Shown here piece after piece: positions 1 to 8,766 of a DNA stretch of 64,000 nucleotides. The notes under the pieces are model-generated. The model was not told where the DNA came from. It made no database searches and saw only the letters and a list, made by a program, of their open reading frames with translations. This DNA is from Rickettsiales bacterium (lineage in GTDB: Bacteria; Pseudomonadota; Alphaproteobacteria; Rickettsiales; SXRF01), in the NCBI GenBank assembly GCA_021299465.1, contig JAJTHB010000020.1, positions 85,144 to 149,143 of the forward strand. Reading direction: 5' to 3'. Each line of letters begins with the position of its first letter. Position 1 is the stretch's first letter. The translations under genes were made by a program, and so were the position numbers.

Positions 1-455
1 TTCACTTCGCGCATAAGCAGCGCCTGATCATATTCAGGAACTTTAAGCCCTTGGCCCACGCGGCGACGCAGTGCATCGCCATGCCATTCAGCTAGCACAT
101 CCATTGCCGCTTCATAGAGTTCTCGCTCCGGTATGCGCTGTGTTTGACACAAAAGCGTAAATGAATCTCTCTCTAAATCCTCAAGCAATAAATACCCCTG
201 AGCTTCATCTTTGGCATACATCGCAGGTGCGCTGAATCCTTGCTCACGCAACCACTCACAGACATGGATAAAAGGTGCGAGCGCTTCTCGCTCAGGCGGT
301 GCGTCCATTAAAATAGCTGTGGCATCACCTCGCTTGAGACGTACATAACGACGAAACGACGCATCACCTGCCAGCGGCAGCAACTCAGCGCCGGCAAATT
401 CTGTTGGCTCGAGAAATGCCAAAATACGCTGCTGTTGATGATCAGTAAGGCTCAT
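1..455 (-). CDS. amgK: AmgK-like sugar/aminoglycoside phosphotransferase, partial (C-terminus beyond left edge)
   Basis: The reverse strand from the ATG at 455 is open to the window edge, giving about 151 N-terminal residues that begin MSLTDHQQQRILAFLEP. The segment LPLAGDASFRRYVRL followed by AILMDAPPE and YLLLEDLE matches the N-lobe of the COG3178 phosphotransferases. These include AmgK, the anomeric N-acetylmuramate/N-acetylglucosamine kinase of cell-wall sugar recycling. The start overlaps the tsaE stop (ATGA), and the tsaE-amgK order is common in proteobacteria. The catalytic HxD region lies outside the window, so substrate assignment rests on family and neighbour only. Confidence 0.8.
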   Translation of the reverse strand, partial: MSLTDHQQQRILAFLEPTEFAGAELLPLAGDASFRRYVRLKRGDATAILMDAPPEREALAPFIHVCEWLREQGFSAPAMYAKDEAQGYLLLEDLERDSFTLLCQTQRIPERELYEAAMDVLAEWHGDALRRRVGQGLKVPEYDQALLMREV

Positions 456-946
456 GATGCACGCTTTCTTTGATCAAGATGATGAAGTACATCCATCCAG
501 TAAGATTGTTCAGATGTTAAAGTCACTGAGCGATGTTGCTGATCGCCATGATGCTCAATGGCTAGATATAAGGTTTCATCCGGCAGTAAAGAAGAGGCAA
601 TGTCCGGCCACTCAATCATGCATATATCATTGGTGAGCGCCTCCTCAAAGCCAAGCTCTGCAAGCTCTTCTGCATGTTTAATTCGATAGAAATCGAAATG
701 GTGCAACCGTTGCCCCAATCGCGTCTGGTAGGTTTGCTGCAACATAAAGGTCGGGCTTACCACTGCTTCAGTCGTATCGCAAAGCGCATGAATAAGCGCA
801 CGTGCGAACACTGTCTTACCCACACCAAGATCTCCTGATAGGGCAATAACCGATGGTTGTTTGATATAGCCTGCGATAGTTGCGGCTAGTTCGCCCATGG
901 CCTGCTCATTGTCGATGATAACAACAAGTTTGTTAGTCGCGCTCAT
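452..946 (-). CDS. tsaE: tRNA threonylcarbamoyladenosine biosynthesis ATPase TsaE
   Basis: This is the P-loop ATPase subunit of the TsaBDE complex that makes t6A at position 37 of ANN-decoding tRNAs. A Walker A motif (GDLGVGKT) lies near the N-terminus, followed by the family signatures SPTFMLQQTY, HHFDFYRI and MIEWPD. An upstream ATG at 1006 is possible, but the start MSATNKLVV at 946 fits the usual TsaE length of about 155-165 residues and reduces the overlap with iscX to 14 bases. Its stop overlaps the amgK start by four bases, so the two are probably translated from one message. Confidence 0.93.
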   Translation of the reverse strand: MSATNKLVVIIDNEQAMGELAATIAGYIKQPSVIALSGDLGVGKTVFARALIHALCDTTEAVVSPTFMLQQTYQTRLGQRLHHFDFYRIKHAEELAELGFEEALTNDICMIEWPDIASSLLPDETLYLAIEHHGDQQHRSVTLTSEQSYWMDVLHHLDQRKRAS

Positions 947-1127
947 CCAGCCATGCCATTTGAATTGCTTCGAGTATCTTTTCATTGCATCCATTAGGAT
1001 CATCATTAAATTCAGGAATAGATGTCACCCATTGCCGCAGGTCTGTGAAGCGAAGGTTCACGTTATCAGCGTCAGGATAGAGCTCTTCTAATCGAATCGC
1101 AATTTGCTGTATATCAAGCCAGCGCAT
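933..1127 (-). CDS. iscX: Fe-S cluster assembly regulator IscX
   Basis: A 64-residue acidic protein with the IscX signatures RFTDLRQWV, DDPNGCNEKILEAIQMAW and a terminal LDERD. IscX binds IscS and iron and modulates Fe-S cluster assembly. A strong AAGGAG ribosome-binding site precedes the ATG. The gene normally closes the isc operon. Here it sits between a TPR protein and tsaE with no other isc gene in view, which is unusual. The length and motif match are good enough for a confident family call. Confidence 0.93.
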   Translation of the reverse strand: MRWLDIQQIAIRLEELYPDADNVNLRFTDLRQWVTSIPEFNDDPNGCNEKILEAIQMAWLDERD

Positions 1128-1135
1128 AATGCTCC

Positions 1136-4100
1136 TTACGGTGTGGGGTTGGTCGCGGGTTTAGCAGGTGTTGCCAGGCCAGCTGTTTGAATACGAGCCT
1201 GATAATTTTCAATAAAATTACGGGTGGAAGTCAGCTTGCTGATCACCTCTTCGAAATTACGCGTGGTAAGAGCCATATCCGGCGAAGTCACGAACTCAAA
1301 GATCGGATTGTTAGGGTTATCTTTCATGAGGGGGCTGAAATAGTCACGCAGATAATTCAGCTGCGGCACATCATTGGTAAAGACGTAGGCTAGCGAGAGC
1401 TTTACCAACATTTCACTTTCATCAAGGGTAATCGGTGCGGTTGCATCTGCGCGTTGCTTAAGGAGGGATTCAACACTGGTAATCAGGCTTTTCCAGTCAC
1501 GCTGCTGCCAGAAAATCATCTGGCGGATTTTTTCTGCATCAACGCTGTTATCCTGCCCAAGCGCCTGCATAGCACGATCAGGCTCACCCATGGCCGACAA
1601 TGCTTCAGCCGTCAATCGATTGCGGTAAAGCTTAAGGAGCAGCGGGTTTTCGCCATACATCGAATCCTCAAGCGCCTCTAGCGCATTTTTGGGTTTGCGA
1701 TTTAGCAAATGAATACTGGCGAGGCGCGCGCCAACACGGCTGCGTTTTTCTTTTTCCACCTGAAATTTCATCTGATGTTCAAGGAGTGCCGTTGCCTGAG
1801 TAAGTAAATCAACCGATACCAGCCGATCAGCCAGACGCTCCACCAGCTCATCCCCGGTATTGCCGGTGGGCGCATAGCTGCGATACTCGTAGTAAAACGC
1901 TAGCGCCTCAAGCGGCGGTAGCGCATCAAACCCTCCTTCATTAAACATAATGATGAAGGCCTCCTGCATCTGGCGGTTCATCGTGATCGCAATCGCGGTA
2001 TTTGGAAAAGATTGAATGGTTCCATGCCATACACGCATAGCATTGAGATAATCTTTTCGTTCGTTGTAGATGTCACCAAGAAGCTTTAATACCTGCATCT
2101 CAAGGTTATCGCCATGCCAGCCAAGCCGAAGTCGCTCAAGTCTATCAGCAGCTTCAAGCTTGGTGAGCTTAGTGTTATTCACACCCCAGATAATGCGAGC
2201 GAACTCCGCATTCGCGCGAATAAATGGGCGGTTAAAATCTTCGGCCAAACGGTCGAATGTTTCGAGTGCATCTTTTTCCTGGCCCGTTTCAAGGGAGATC
2301 TTTGCCATGAGGAAGTTGATATAATTACTGACAGCTTCAATTTGAATTTCCTGCTGCAATGAATCAAAAATCTTCAGCGCGGTATTATATTCTTTGGCTG
2401 CAATGGCGCGGTCGGCAGCAACAATAGCCAGACGCTGGCGTAAGATTGGTGGGTACTTGCTGAAATAGTCTGGGTTTAACGCCAGATAATCATAGGATTG
2501 ATCACTATTGCCAAGAAGATCCGACAGCACACTACGCCAGAAATCAATTTCCTTGTTATTGTTAAGCTCAGAGGCATTAAAATCGCGCGAGGCCTCGACA
2601 AAGCGACCCATCAGAAAATTCGTTGCGCCACGAAGCGCAGAGAGTTTGCTACTGCGAAAAAACGACGGATTAACACGATTAATTCCCTGCAGATGCGCCA
2701 GCGCTTCTGGCGCCATGCCAATGCTCAAATAATATTGTGCTAGCCGCAAACGAACTTCATTAGCTTCCTGCGGTGTCTGCGCTAGAGCGATACGGTGGAA
2801 AAGTGCATTGGTGTAAAGCCTGGGATTTGTACCCTCATCAATTTTCCACAAGCTATTAGGAAACAAGGTCGCGGTCGCCAGCGATGCGCTCGCCACTTTT
2901 TGTGCTTCAACGGCTGGCAATCCCGGGGTGAGCACAGCACCACCCGGCATAGAAATTCTTAGGCCATTGCGAAGCGGAACAATGCTTACATCATCGGCTT
3001 TCTTGACAACAGCAAGGCCTTGCACTGTTGGCAACAAGCTGAACTGCACAAAATCACGCTTGATTGCAAGTCCGTGGTCAACCCCATAAAATGGCACCAC
3101 GATCATACGATCGCCAATCTGCGGATCAACAACCGTCACCGGATCTGCCGCATCAAGCAAAGGGATAAAGACATGCGCTGGCGCTGGCGGCTCGGTATTC
3201 ACAACAACACTAACTTCTTTAGCGAGCTCATGTTTCTTGGATGTCAGTAAGATCGCCCAATCAAGACTATCCGCCTCCTCCTTGTTCACCTGCATGTAGG
3301 TGCCATCATCAATCGGCATCCGCACGATGGAAGCACGGTTTGATTTAATCAGCTGCGCTTTGCCTACAACCGTACGCGGCAGCTGGTCAAAATCGGTCAG
3401 GTCAACAGGCATCGCCTTGTTGAACACGATCCACAGATGACGGTTACGAATAAAGGCTGCAAGCGCCACACGCTCGGCAAATGGCAGGCGAATCACGGCG
3501 CTGTCAATCGCTGCGGATACATTAACCTTAACCATATCGGCTTGCGGCGCAGTAAGTTTGATCTCAGAGGCGGGCTTTGGATCGCTATCCCCCACCAGCG
3601 CTGCGCCTGCTTCAGGTTTTGTCAGCTCAACCGGCGCTGGTGGCGGCGCCTGATCAGGCTCACCAGCTGCTGGCGATAGCTGTGCCAGCGCGCTGGCCTG
3701 CTCCTCACTGGCGCCATACGCCACCTGCGGAGCAACCGTTTTCGCAGGCACAGAGGGAGCGATTCGGGCTTCCTGCGGTGCTTTCGGTTTGATTTTCGCA
3801 AGCAAACGACTTGCTTTCGGATCAACCCCCAGTAAATCCACGCCGTTAATGCGATCACTGACAAAAGTGCGAATACGGTATGGCTTATTGAGCGACAACA
3901 CGATCGTTTTACCATCCGCCTTGCGCTCGGCATGCGTCACGTAGGGGCTAAGCTGGCTCAGCAATGTCGCCATATTCGGGTTAGCTTTTCGGTCAAAACG
4001 AATGGTGAGCTCTTTGCCACTTGCGCTGGCTCTAAAAAAAACAGTTTGTGGCCATTCGAACGTGATGCGGGCATAGTCACGAATCACCGCACCTTTGACA

Positions 4101-4198
4101 TTCGGAACGCCAGTAGATGCCGCCACCGCACCAAACGGCGTAGCAAACACAGCCCACCAAACAAGTAAGCCACTGATGATTAAAGTTTTATTTTTCAT
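1136..4198 (-). CDS. Large secreted/periplasmic TPR-containing protein of unknown function
   Basis: A 1020-residue protein with a cleavable signal peptide (hydrophobic IISGLLVWWAVFATPFGAVAA). The N-terminal ~130 residues look AMIN-like and beta-rich (ITFEWPQTVFFRAS, LTIRFDRKANP). An Ala/Pro-rich linker covers about 130-215 and is followed by a second beta-rich region. The C-terminal half, from about 460 on, is alpha-helical with degenerate TPR units (RLAQYYLSIGMAPEALAHL, DIYNERKDYLNAMRVW). It lies 208 bases downstream of cheZ and 8 bases upstream of iscX. A scaffold role near the envelope, perhaps tied to polar or flagellar structures, is only inference. Confidence 0.75.
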   Translation of the reverse strand: MKNKTLIISGLLVWWAVFATPFGAVAASTGVPNVKGAVIRDYARITFEWPQTVFFRASASGKELTIRFDRKANPNMATLLSQLSPYVTHAERKADGKTIVLSLNKPYRIRTFVSDRINGVDLLGVDPKASRLLAKIKPKAPQEARIAPSVPAKTVAPQVAYGASEEQASALAQLSPAAGEPDQAPPPAPVELTKPEAGAALVGDSDPKPASEIKLTAPQADMVKVNVSAAIDSAVIRLPFAERVALAAFIRNRHLWIVFNKAMPVDLTDFDQLPRTVVGKAQLIKSNRASIVRMPIDDGTYMQVNKEEADSLDWAILLTSKKHELAKEVSVVVNTEPPAPAHVFIPLLDAADPVTVVDPQIGDRMIVVPFYGVDHGLAIKRDFVQFSLLPTVQGLAVVKKADDVSIVPLRNGLRISMPGGAVLTPGLPAVEAQKVASASLATATLFPNSLWKIDEGTNPRLYTNALFHRIALAQTPQEANEVRLRLAQYYLSIGMAPEALAHLQGINRVNPSFFRSSKLSALRGATNFLMGRFVEASRDFNASELNNNKEIDFWRSVLSDLLGNSDQSYDYLALNPDYFSKYPPILRQRLAIVAADRAIAAKEYNTALKIFDSLQQEIQIEAVSNYINFLMAKISLETGQEKDALETFDRLAEDFNRPFIRANAEFARIIWGVNNTKLTKLEAADRLERLRLGWHGDNLEMQVLKLLGDIYNERKDYLNAMRVWHGTIQSFPNTAIAITMNRQMQEAFIIMFNEGGFDALPPLEALAFYYEYRSYAPTGNTGDELVERLADRLVSVDLLTQATALLEHQMKFQVEKEKRSRVGARLASIHLLNRKPKNALEALEDSMYGENPLLLKLYRNRLTAEALSAMGEPDRAMQALGQDNSVDAEKIRQMIFWQQRDWKSLITSVESLLKQRADATAPITLDESEMLVKLSLAYVFTNDVPQLNYLRDYFSPLMKDNPNNPIFEFVTSPDMALTTRNFEEVISKLTSTRNFIENYQARIQTAGLATPAKPATNPTP

Positions 4199-4406
4199 GA
4201 TTCACAACGCAATACTATGCGAAGCAAATCCTAGGCCAGAGGGAATAATTTACAAGTGATTAATGGATGGAAAAGAGAAACAGAAACTCGCCATGCCGAG
4301 GCAAGCGCGCAGGAATGGAAAGCAAAAAAAGAAGCGAACACAAGAGCACACAACCTTTTTAATAAGGGCTCATTCCAAATATATTGTCCGGCAGGGTGGA
4401 GTTTAT

Positions 4407-5066
4407 TTAGGTTTTGCCGCCCATGCTGGCAAACAGCGCATCAATATCCGCTTGACTGGAAGCCTGGTTACTAAGCTGCGGGCCATTCATAAGCGCTGAA
4501 TCACTCATCGGATCCGGCTTCGTCTCCTGCACACTGCGCATCAGATCTTCGTCATTACCGAACAGCTCATTGAGTTTACCAATGCGCTCTTCAATATTCT
4601 CAAGCAATTTAATAACCTTGCGAATACGCTGACCAGTAACATCCTGAAAATTACATGCTTCATAGATACGCGTGGTTGCATCGAGAATCTGCTGTTCTTT
4701 CTCACCGCCAATGCCGCTGGCATTATTTGAAATCGTATCCACGGCATCCATAATATTATTGGTGGCGGATTCCGTGGCCTTGATCACTTCATCAAGATGG
4801 GCAGAGGCATCAACAATTGCTGGCTCTGCGTTGTTATTCGTAGCGATCGAGAAAATTTCTTTTTTGGCATCCTGAATGTATCTCGCAAGACGCGCAATTT
4901 CCTGATGCATAAAGCGATCGGTATTCGAGCCCTGCCCGCCGAAATGCTGAGCAATTTCTTCAAACATACCGCCAAGATCTTCCAGCGTGATCTCTTTTTT
5001 AGATTGCTTGAGTTCAACGATGCTTTTCAGCAGCGAATGACCCAAGCGTGCCTGCGCGTCGCTCAT
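4407..5066 (-). CDS. cheZ: CheZ-family protein phosphatase (dephosphorylates CheY-P)
   Basis: A 219-residue, largely helical protein with the CheZ active-site motif NFQDVTGQRI. D142 and Q146 correspond to the Asp/Gln pair that activates water for CheY-P hydrolysis. The C-terminus carries the peptide SQADIDALFASMGG. This is where CheZ proteins bind CheY, but here it resembles the CheY-binding N-terminus of FliM (SQxEIDALL). It begins 14 bases after cheY on the same strand, so the pair is surely co-transcribed. No flagellar structural genes are in the window. Confidence 0.92.
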   Translation of the reverse strand: MSDAQARLGHSLLKSIVELKQSKKEITLEDLGGMFEEIAQHFGGQGSNTDRFMHQEIARLARYIQDAKKEIFSIATNNNAEPAIVDASAHLDEVIKATESATNNIMDAVDTISNNASGIGGEKEQQILDATTRIYEACNFQDVTGQRIRKVIKLLENIEERIGKLNELFGNDEDLMRSVQETKPDPMSDSALMNGPQLSNQASSQADIDALFASMGGKT

Positions 5067-5080
5067 AAACCTACTCCGTT

Positions 5081-5467
5081 TTAGAATTCACCGAGCACGC
5101 TAACCAGCTTGGTTTTGAGCGTCTCTGCATTAAATGGTTTCACGATGTAGTTGCTGACACCGGCTTGCTTGGCTGCAATCACGTTTTCTGGCTTACTTTC
5201 TGCCGTCACCATAATGAATGGCAGCATCTTGAGTTTCTCATCCGCACGAACATGCTTGAGTAAATCCATGCCACTCATTGGTTCCATATTCCAATCGGAG
5301 ATCACCATACCATATGGTTTTTCACGAAGCTTCTGAAGCGCTTCAGTACCATCAGCCGCCTCTTCTGTGTTATCGAAGCCGAGCTGCTTGAGTAAATTAC
5401 GTACGATACGTCGCATAGTGTTATAGTCATCAACGACTAAGATGAGCATGGATTTATCAACAGGCAT
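5081..5467 (-). CDS. cheY: Chemotaxis response regulator CheY
   Basis: A single receiver domain of 128 residues without an output domain. The acidic pocket (D13, D14), the phospho-acceptor Asp in VISDWNMEP (D58), the switch Thr in IMVTAES (T88) and the conserved Lys in VKPF (K110) are all present. The Asn and Met/Glu next to the acceptor Asp (DWNMEP) match flagellar CheY proteins rather than generic receivers. It leads the cheY-cheZ unit. Two TTAA-N7-TTAA motifs lie in the divergent intergenic region upstream. Confidence 0.95.
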   Translation of the reverse strand: MPVDKSMLILVVDDYNTMRRIVRNLLKQLGFDNTEEAADGTEALQKLREKPYGMVISDWNMEPMSGMDLLKHVRADEKLKMLPFIMVTAESKPENVIAAKQAGVSNYIVKPFNAETLKTKLVSVLGEF

Positions 5468-5518
5468 ATAAACTCTTAAAGAAATGTTTGGTAATCCAGT
5501 TAAACTACAGCAACTTTT

Positions 5519-5566
5519 TTAAGATAGGGTTAAGCCGGATCGTGCCAAACTTAATCAAACATTAAG
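5519..5566. promoter_or_regulatory. Two tandem CtrA-like half-site pairs (TTAA-N7-TTAAG)
   Basis: TTAA-GATAGGG-TTAAG begins at 5519 and TTAA-TCAAACA-TTAAG begins at 5551, 32 bases apart and both followed by CC. They lie between cheY (leftward) and htpX (rightward). The alphaproteobacterial CtrA consensus is TTAA-N7-TTAAC, so each site matches 8 of 9 defined bases. CtrA controls chemotaxis and motility in many alphaproteobacteria, so control of cheYZ is plausible, but the final C is missing in both sites. Confidence 0.4.
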
Positions 5567-5600
5567 CCAGACGCTTGAAAACCAGGCTGTGTCTGGCTAT

Positions 5601-6527
5601 ATGAGATCCATGTTTAAGACAGCACTGCTTTTATCCTTTATTACGGCGCTTTTCGTTGGCGTTGGTGCGATGATTGGTGGCACCAGCGGCATGATGATGG
5701 CACTCATGTTTGCAGTCATCACCAATACAATCTCTTACTGGTTTTCCGATTCGATTGTCTTGAAGATGTATCGCGCTCGCCCGATTGATCTGACGGCAAA
5801 TCGTGAGCTATATGGCATGATTCAAGAGCTTGCTCATCGCGCTGAAATACCGATGCCCAAAGCTTATCTCATTGACTCCGAACAGCCCAATGCTTTTGCT
5901 ACCGGCCGCAGCCCTGCCCACGGCGCTGTTGCTATCACCACCGGACTTGTCCGCGCACTTAACCAGCGTGAGTTAGCGGGTGTGATCGCACATGAGCTGG
6001 CGCACATTAAAAATCGAGACACGCTGACCATGACAGTGACCGCAACGATTGCCGGTGCGATTAGTACGCTGGCGAATTTCGCTATGTTTTTTGGTGGCCG
6101 TGGCAGCAGCGATGGTGGGCGCAGCAGCCCACTGGCAGTAATTGCCATTGCACTGCTTGCTCCTTTCGCGGCCATGCTCGTCCAAATGGCGATTTCACGC
6201 ACCCGCGAATACAGCGCAGATGCAACCGGCGCGGCCATCGCGCGCGATCCTTTGGCGCTAGCCTCGGCACTGGCAAAAATTCAAAATGGCGCGGGACGTA
6301 TTGATAACATTCCAGCCGAGAGAAACCCGGCCACAGCGCATATGTTCATCATCAATCCATTGCATGCTTACAAAGTTGACAATCTGTTTTCGACCCACCC
6401 AAGCACAACCAACCGCATCGAAGCCCTGCAGGCAATGGCCACTGATTATCCTTCGGCGCCAGCAGTCAATGAAGAAGGCGCGAATGAAGCCACCAAGCCA
6501 GTCAAGCGTGGCAGTTTTAACTTTTAA
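5601..6527 (+). CDS. htpX: Membrane metalloprotease HtpX (M48)
   Basis: An inner-membrane zinc protease of envelope quality control that degrades misfolded membrane proteins. From the ATG at 5601 it is 308 residues; a GTG at 5589 would add four. There are two N-terminal membrane segments ([20 protein letters not shown] and [17 protein letters not shown]), then the zinc motif HELAH and the third ligand Glu in [13 protein letters not shown], then two more hydrophobic stretches around the GGRGSSDGG loop. No clear ribosome-binding site separates the possible starts. It diverges from cheY. Confidence 0.94.
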   Translation: MRSMFKTALLLSFITALFVGVGAMIGGTSGMMMALMFAVITNTISYWFSDSIVLKMYRARPIDLTANRELYGMIQELAHRAEIPMPKAYLIDSEQPNAFATGRSPAHGAVAITTGLVRALNQRELAGVIAHELAHIKNRDTLTMTVTATIAGAISTLANFAMFFGGRGSSDGGRSSPLAVIAIALLAPFAAMLVQMAISRTREYSADATGAAIARDPLALASALAKIQNGAGRIDNIPAERNPATAHMFIINPLHAYKVDNLFSTHPSTTNRIEALQAMATDYPSAPAVNEEGANEATKPVKRGSFNF

Positions 6528-6606
6528 CCACCAGACTAAGCGGCAGTAACGCCGTCAACAAAAAAACTGGACATAGAAAATAAAAAAAGCTTGACCATCT
6601 TTGCCC

Positions 6607-6636
6607 TTGAAGCGCGGGTCAAGTTTTTCTTATAAT
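6607..6636 (+). promoter_or_regulatory. Sigma-70-type promoter for the DUF465 gene
   Basis: A -35 box TTGAAG (6607-6612) and a perfect -10 box TATAAT (6631-6636) are separated by 18 bases. The ATG at 6713 follows after a leader of about 70 bases. The stretch CTTGACC (6590) pairs with GGTCAAG (6617), followed by T-rich sequence, and may double as a weak htpX terminator. Confidence 0.55.
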
Positions 6637-6712
6637 CATAGGCGTTGTATTGTTGTTTTGTGTTCCACATGTTGCGATAGGGCAACATTAAGCTAGAAAG
6701 GTTCACGTTATC

Positions 6713-6910
6713 ATGTCTGTTCATGCCCATATTGATTCCCTCGCCGAAAAACGCTCACAGATTAAGGAGCAAATTGCAAAAGAGTCTGCGCGTCCTGCGC
6801 CCGACTTCCGCGTAATCACTGATTTGAAAAAGCAAAATCTGGCGCTTAAAGAGGATATGCAGCGCTTACTTGCCGCCCTTTCAGACAGCCCCCAAGAAGC
6901 TTCTTCTTAA
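6713..6910 (+). CDS. DUF465 (YdcH-family) small coiled-coil protein
   Basis: A 65-residue protein, mostly one long charged helix pair (HIDSLAEKRSQIKEQIAKE and LKKQNLALKEDMQRLL), as in the DUF465/YdcH family. The function of the family is unknown. It is monocistronic: its own promoter lies upstream and a strong terminator downstream. AGAAAGG at a long spacing precedes the ATG. Confidence 0.85.
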   Translation: MSVHAHIDSLAEKRSQIKEQIAKESARPAPDFRVITDLKKQNLALKEDMQRLLAALSDSPQEASS

Positions 6911-6938
6911 ACCAAACGCTTGACCGCTCCATAGGTTC

Positions 6939-6971
6939 AAAAAACCCGAAACAGCCTGTTTCGGGTTTTTT
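6939..6971 (+). terminator. Rho-independent terminator after the DUF465 gene
   Basis: The perfect stem AACCCGAAACA/TGTTTCGGGTT has a 3-base loop (GCC), is extended by A/T pairs and ends in TTTTTTG. It lies 29 bases after the stop codon. Confidence 0.93.
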
Positions 6972-7033
6972 GTTGTGATTAAGCTTGCCAGGATATTACC
7001 TTATTTTTAACGATTTTAGCCTATGTCTTGGAC

Positions 7034-8731
7034 ATGCTAATGGTCTTGCTAAAAAGAACGTCACATCTTCAGCTGCTGCTATTCTGCAGCCTTGGTTCGT
7101 CTTTCGCGCAGGCACAGCAAACCATAATTCCCTCATCTGCTGATCCGGTAAAGGCAGCCGAACGTTTTCAGGATAATCCCTTTGGCAACGACAATGCCGA
7201 TCCTTTGTCGTTTGAAAAAAAGGAAAGTGATTCAGCGCCTGGTGAATCGGGTCGCTTTGTTCTGGGAGGCGTTAAAATTCAGGGCATGACGACCTATAAA
7301 CCTGAGCAATTCACTTCCGTCTATCAAGCCATGCTCGGCAAAAGCATCGGGAAAGAGGATGTTGACCAGATCGCAGCTTCGATTGGCCAGCACTATAGAG
7401 ATAATGGTTATGCGCTCGCGGTTGCTTACCCACCCGAACAACGGTTGGTTGATGGCAGCACACTGGTAATTCAGGTCGACGAGGGGCGAATCGGCGCGGT
7501 GACGTTTCAGGGCGAAACCCCTTCAGATAACATTCACCAGTTTTTAAAGCGCCATATTGAGAATATTCGTAGCGAGGTGCCGCTGCGTAGTGAAACGCTC
7601 GAGCGCCAACTGCTTTTAATCAACGATTTGCCGGGCAATGTGGCACGCACCGTACTCAGGCCAAGCGCAACTGATCCGGGCGCAACTGACCTCGTGATTT
7701 ATTACGTACACAAACCCTATGATGCGATGCTGGCAAGCGATAACCGTGGCTCACGCTTTCTTGGACCATGGCAGCACACGGTGATCTTGGCAGGCAATTC
7801 TGCCATGGGCATGGATGAACGCATAAGCCTTCGTGGCATCACCTCAAGCCCTAGCGACGAACTTCGCTATGCTGATCTGCAATATCTTCAGCCGCTCAAT
7901 AGCAAAGGCACCAAACTTTTGGTGTTAGCATCACACTCCAAAACCAAGCCAGGTGAATCCCTGAAAGCGCTTAATGTGCAGAGTGACTCTAATTTTGTTC
8001 AGGTTAAAGCCATCCACCCTTACCTTCGCAGCCGCACAAAAAATGCCTACATCCGAGGTAGCGCGGACCTTCGCAATACCATCACCGATTTTGGTACAAC
8101 AAACTTTACGGATGATCGAGTTCGTAGCGTCAGATTGGGCGGCAGCGTGGATCGCTCAAGCGATAAATCCGCGACACTCGTTGACTCTGAAATCAGCCAT
8201 GGCATTGATGGGCTGGGCGCAACAGATGACGGGTTGGGTCGCAGCACCCAGAACGGCGAGCATAACTACACCAAAATCAACATCGATTTATCCCATAGCC
8301 ATTTGCTATTTCAGAATACCTCAGTTTTACTAACTGGCTCGGGCCAATACGCATTCAACAGCCTGCTCTCCTCTGAACAATTTGTCTTAGGTGGCCCTGT
8401 TTACGGAACAGCCTATGACCCCGGTGAAATAAGTGGTGATCACGGCATCGCGGGCAAGACCGAGCTTCGCTACGGCGAAACACTTGGTGACACACTGGTT
8501 CATTCATATCAGTTTTATAGTTACTACGATATTGGCGCTATATGGCGCAGAAAGACTATTGGCAACGTACCGTCACGCGAAAGTCTTGCGTCTTCCGGCA
8601 TAGGATTAAGGATTGGTCTGGGAGAGAAAATATCAACCAATCTTGAATATTCCATGCCATTGACACGTGATCTTGACTCAGATCGAGACAATAAGGGGCG
8701 CATTTACGGTGGTCTGACTTATCGCCATTAA
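7034..8731 (+). CDS. TpsB-type outer-membrane secretion/haemolysin-activation protein (ShlB/FhaC family)
   Basis: An Omp85-superfamily pore of two-partner secretion. From the ATG at 7034 it has 565 residues, with a signal peptide (LLLFCSLGSSFAQAQ) and a POTRA_2 domain around 75-150 (FVLGGVKIQGMTTYKPEQF, DNGYALAVAYPPEQ). After a second POTRA-like segment, a C-terminal beta-barrel runs from about 230 to the end (DNRGSRFLGPWQ, ending in GGLTYRH). An in-frame TTG and a later ATG make the exact start uncertain. No large TpsA exoprotein gene is adjacent, so the partner is elsewhere or absent. Confidence 0.87.
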   Translation: MLMVLLKRTSHLQLLLFCSLGSSFAQAQQTIIPSSADPVKAAERFQDNPFGNDNADPLSFEKKESDSAPGESGRFVLGGVKIQGMTTYKPEQFTSVYQAMLGKSIGKEDVDQIAASIGQHYRDNGYALAVAYPPEQRLVDGSTLVIQVDEGRIGAVTFQGETPSDNIHQFLKRHIENIRSEVPLRSETLERQLLLINDLPGNVARTVLRPSATDPGATDLVIYYVHKPYDAMLASDNRGSRFLGPWQHTVILAGNSAMGMDERISLRGITSSPSDELRYADLQYLQPLNSKGTKLLVLASHSKTKPGESLKALNVQSDSNFVQVKAIHPYLRSRTKNAYIRGSADLRNTITDFGTTNFTDDRVRSVRLGGSVDRSSDKSATLVDSEISHGIDGLGATDDGLGRSTQNGEHNYTKINIDLSHSHLLFQNTSVLLTGSGQYAFNSLLSSEQFVLGGPVYGTAYDPGEISGDHGIAGKTELRYGETLGDTLVHSYQFYSYYDIGAIWRRKTIGNVPSRESLASSGIGLRIGLGEKISTNLEYSMPLTRDLDSDRDNKGRIYGGLTYRH

Positions 8732-8766
8732 ATGAGCGTTAAAACGATTCGGTTTATAATGACCGC

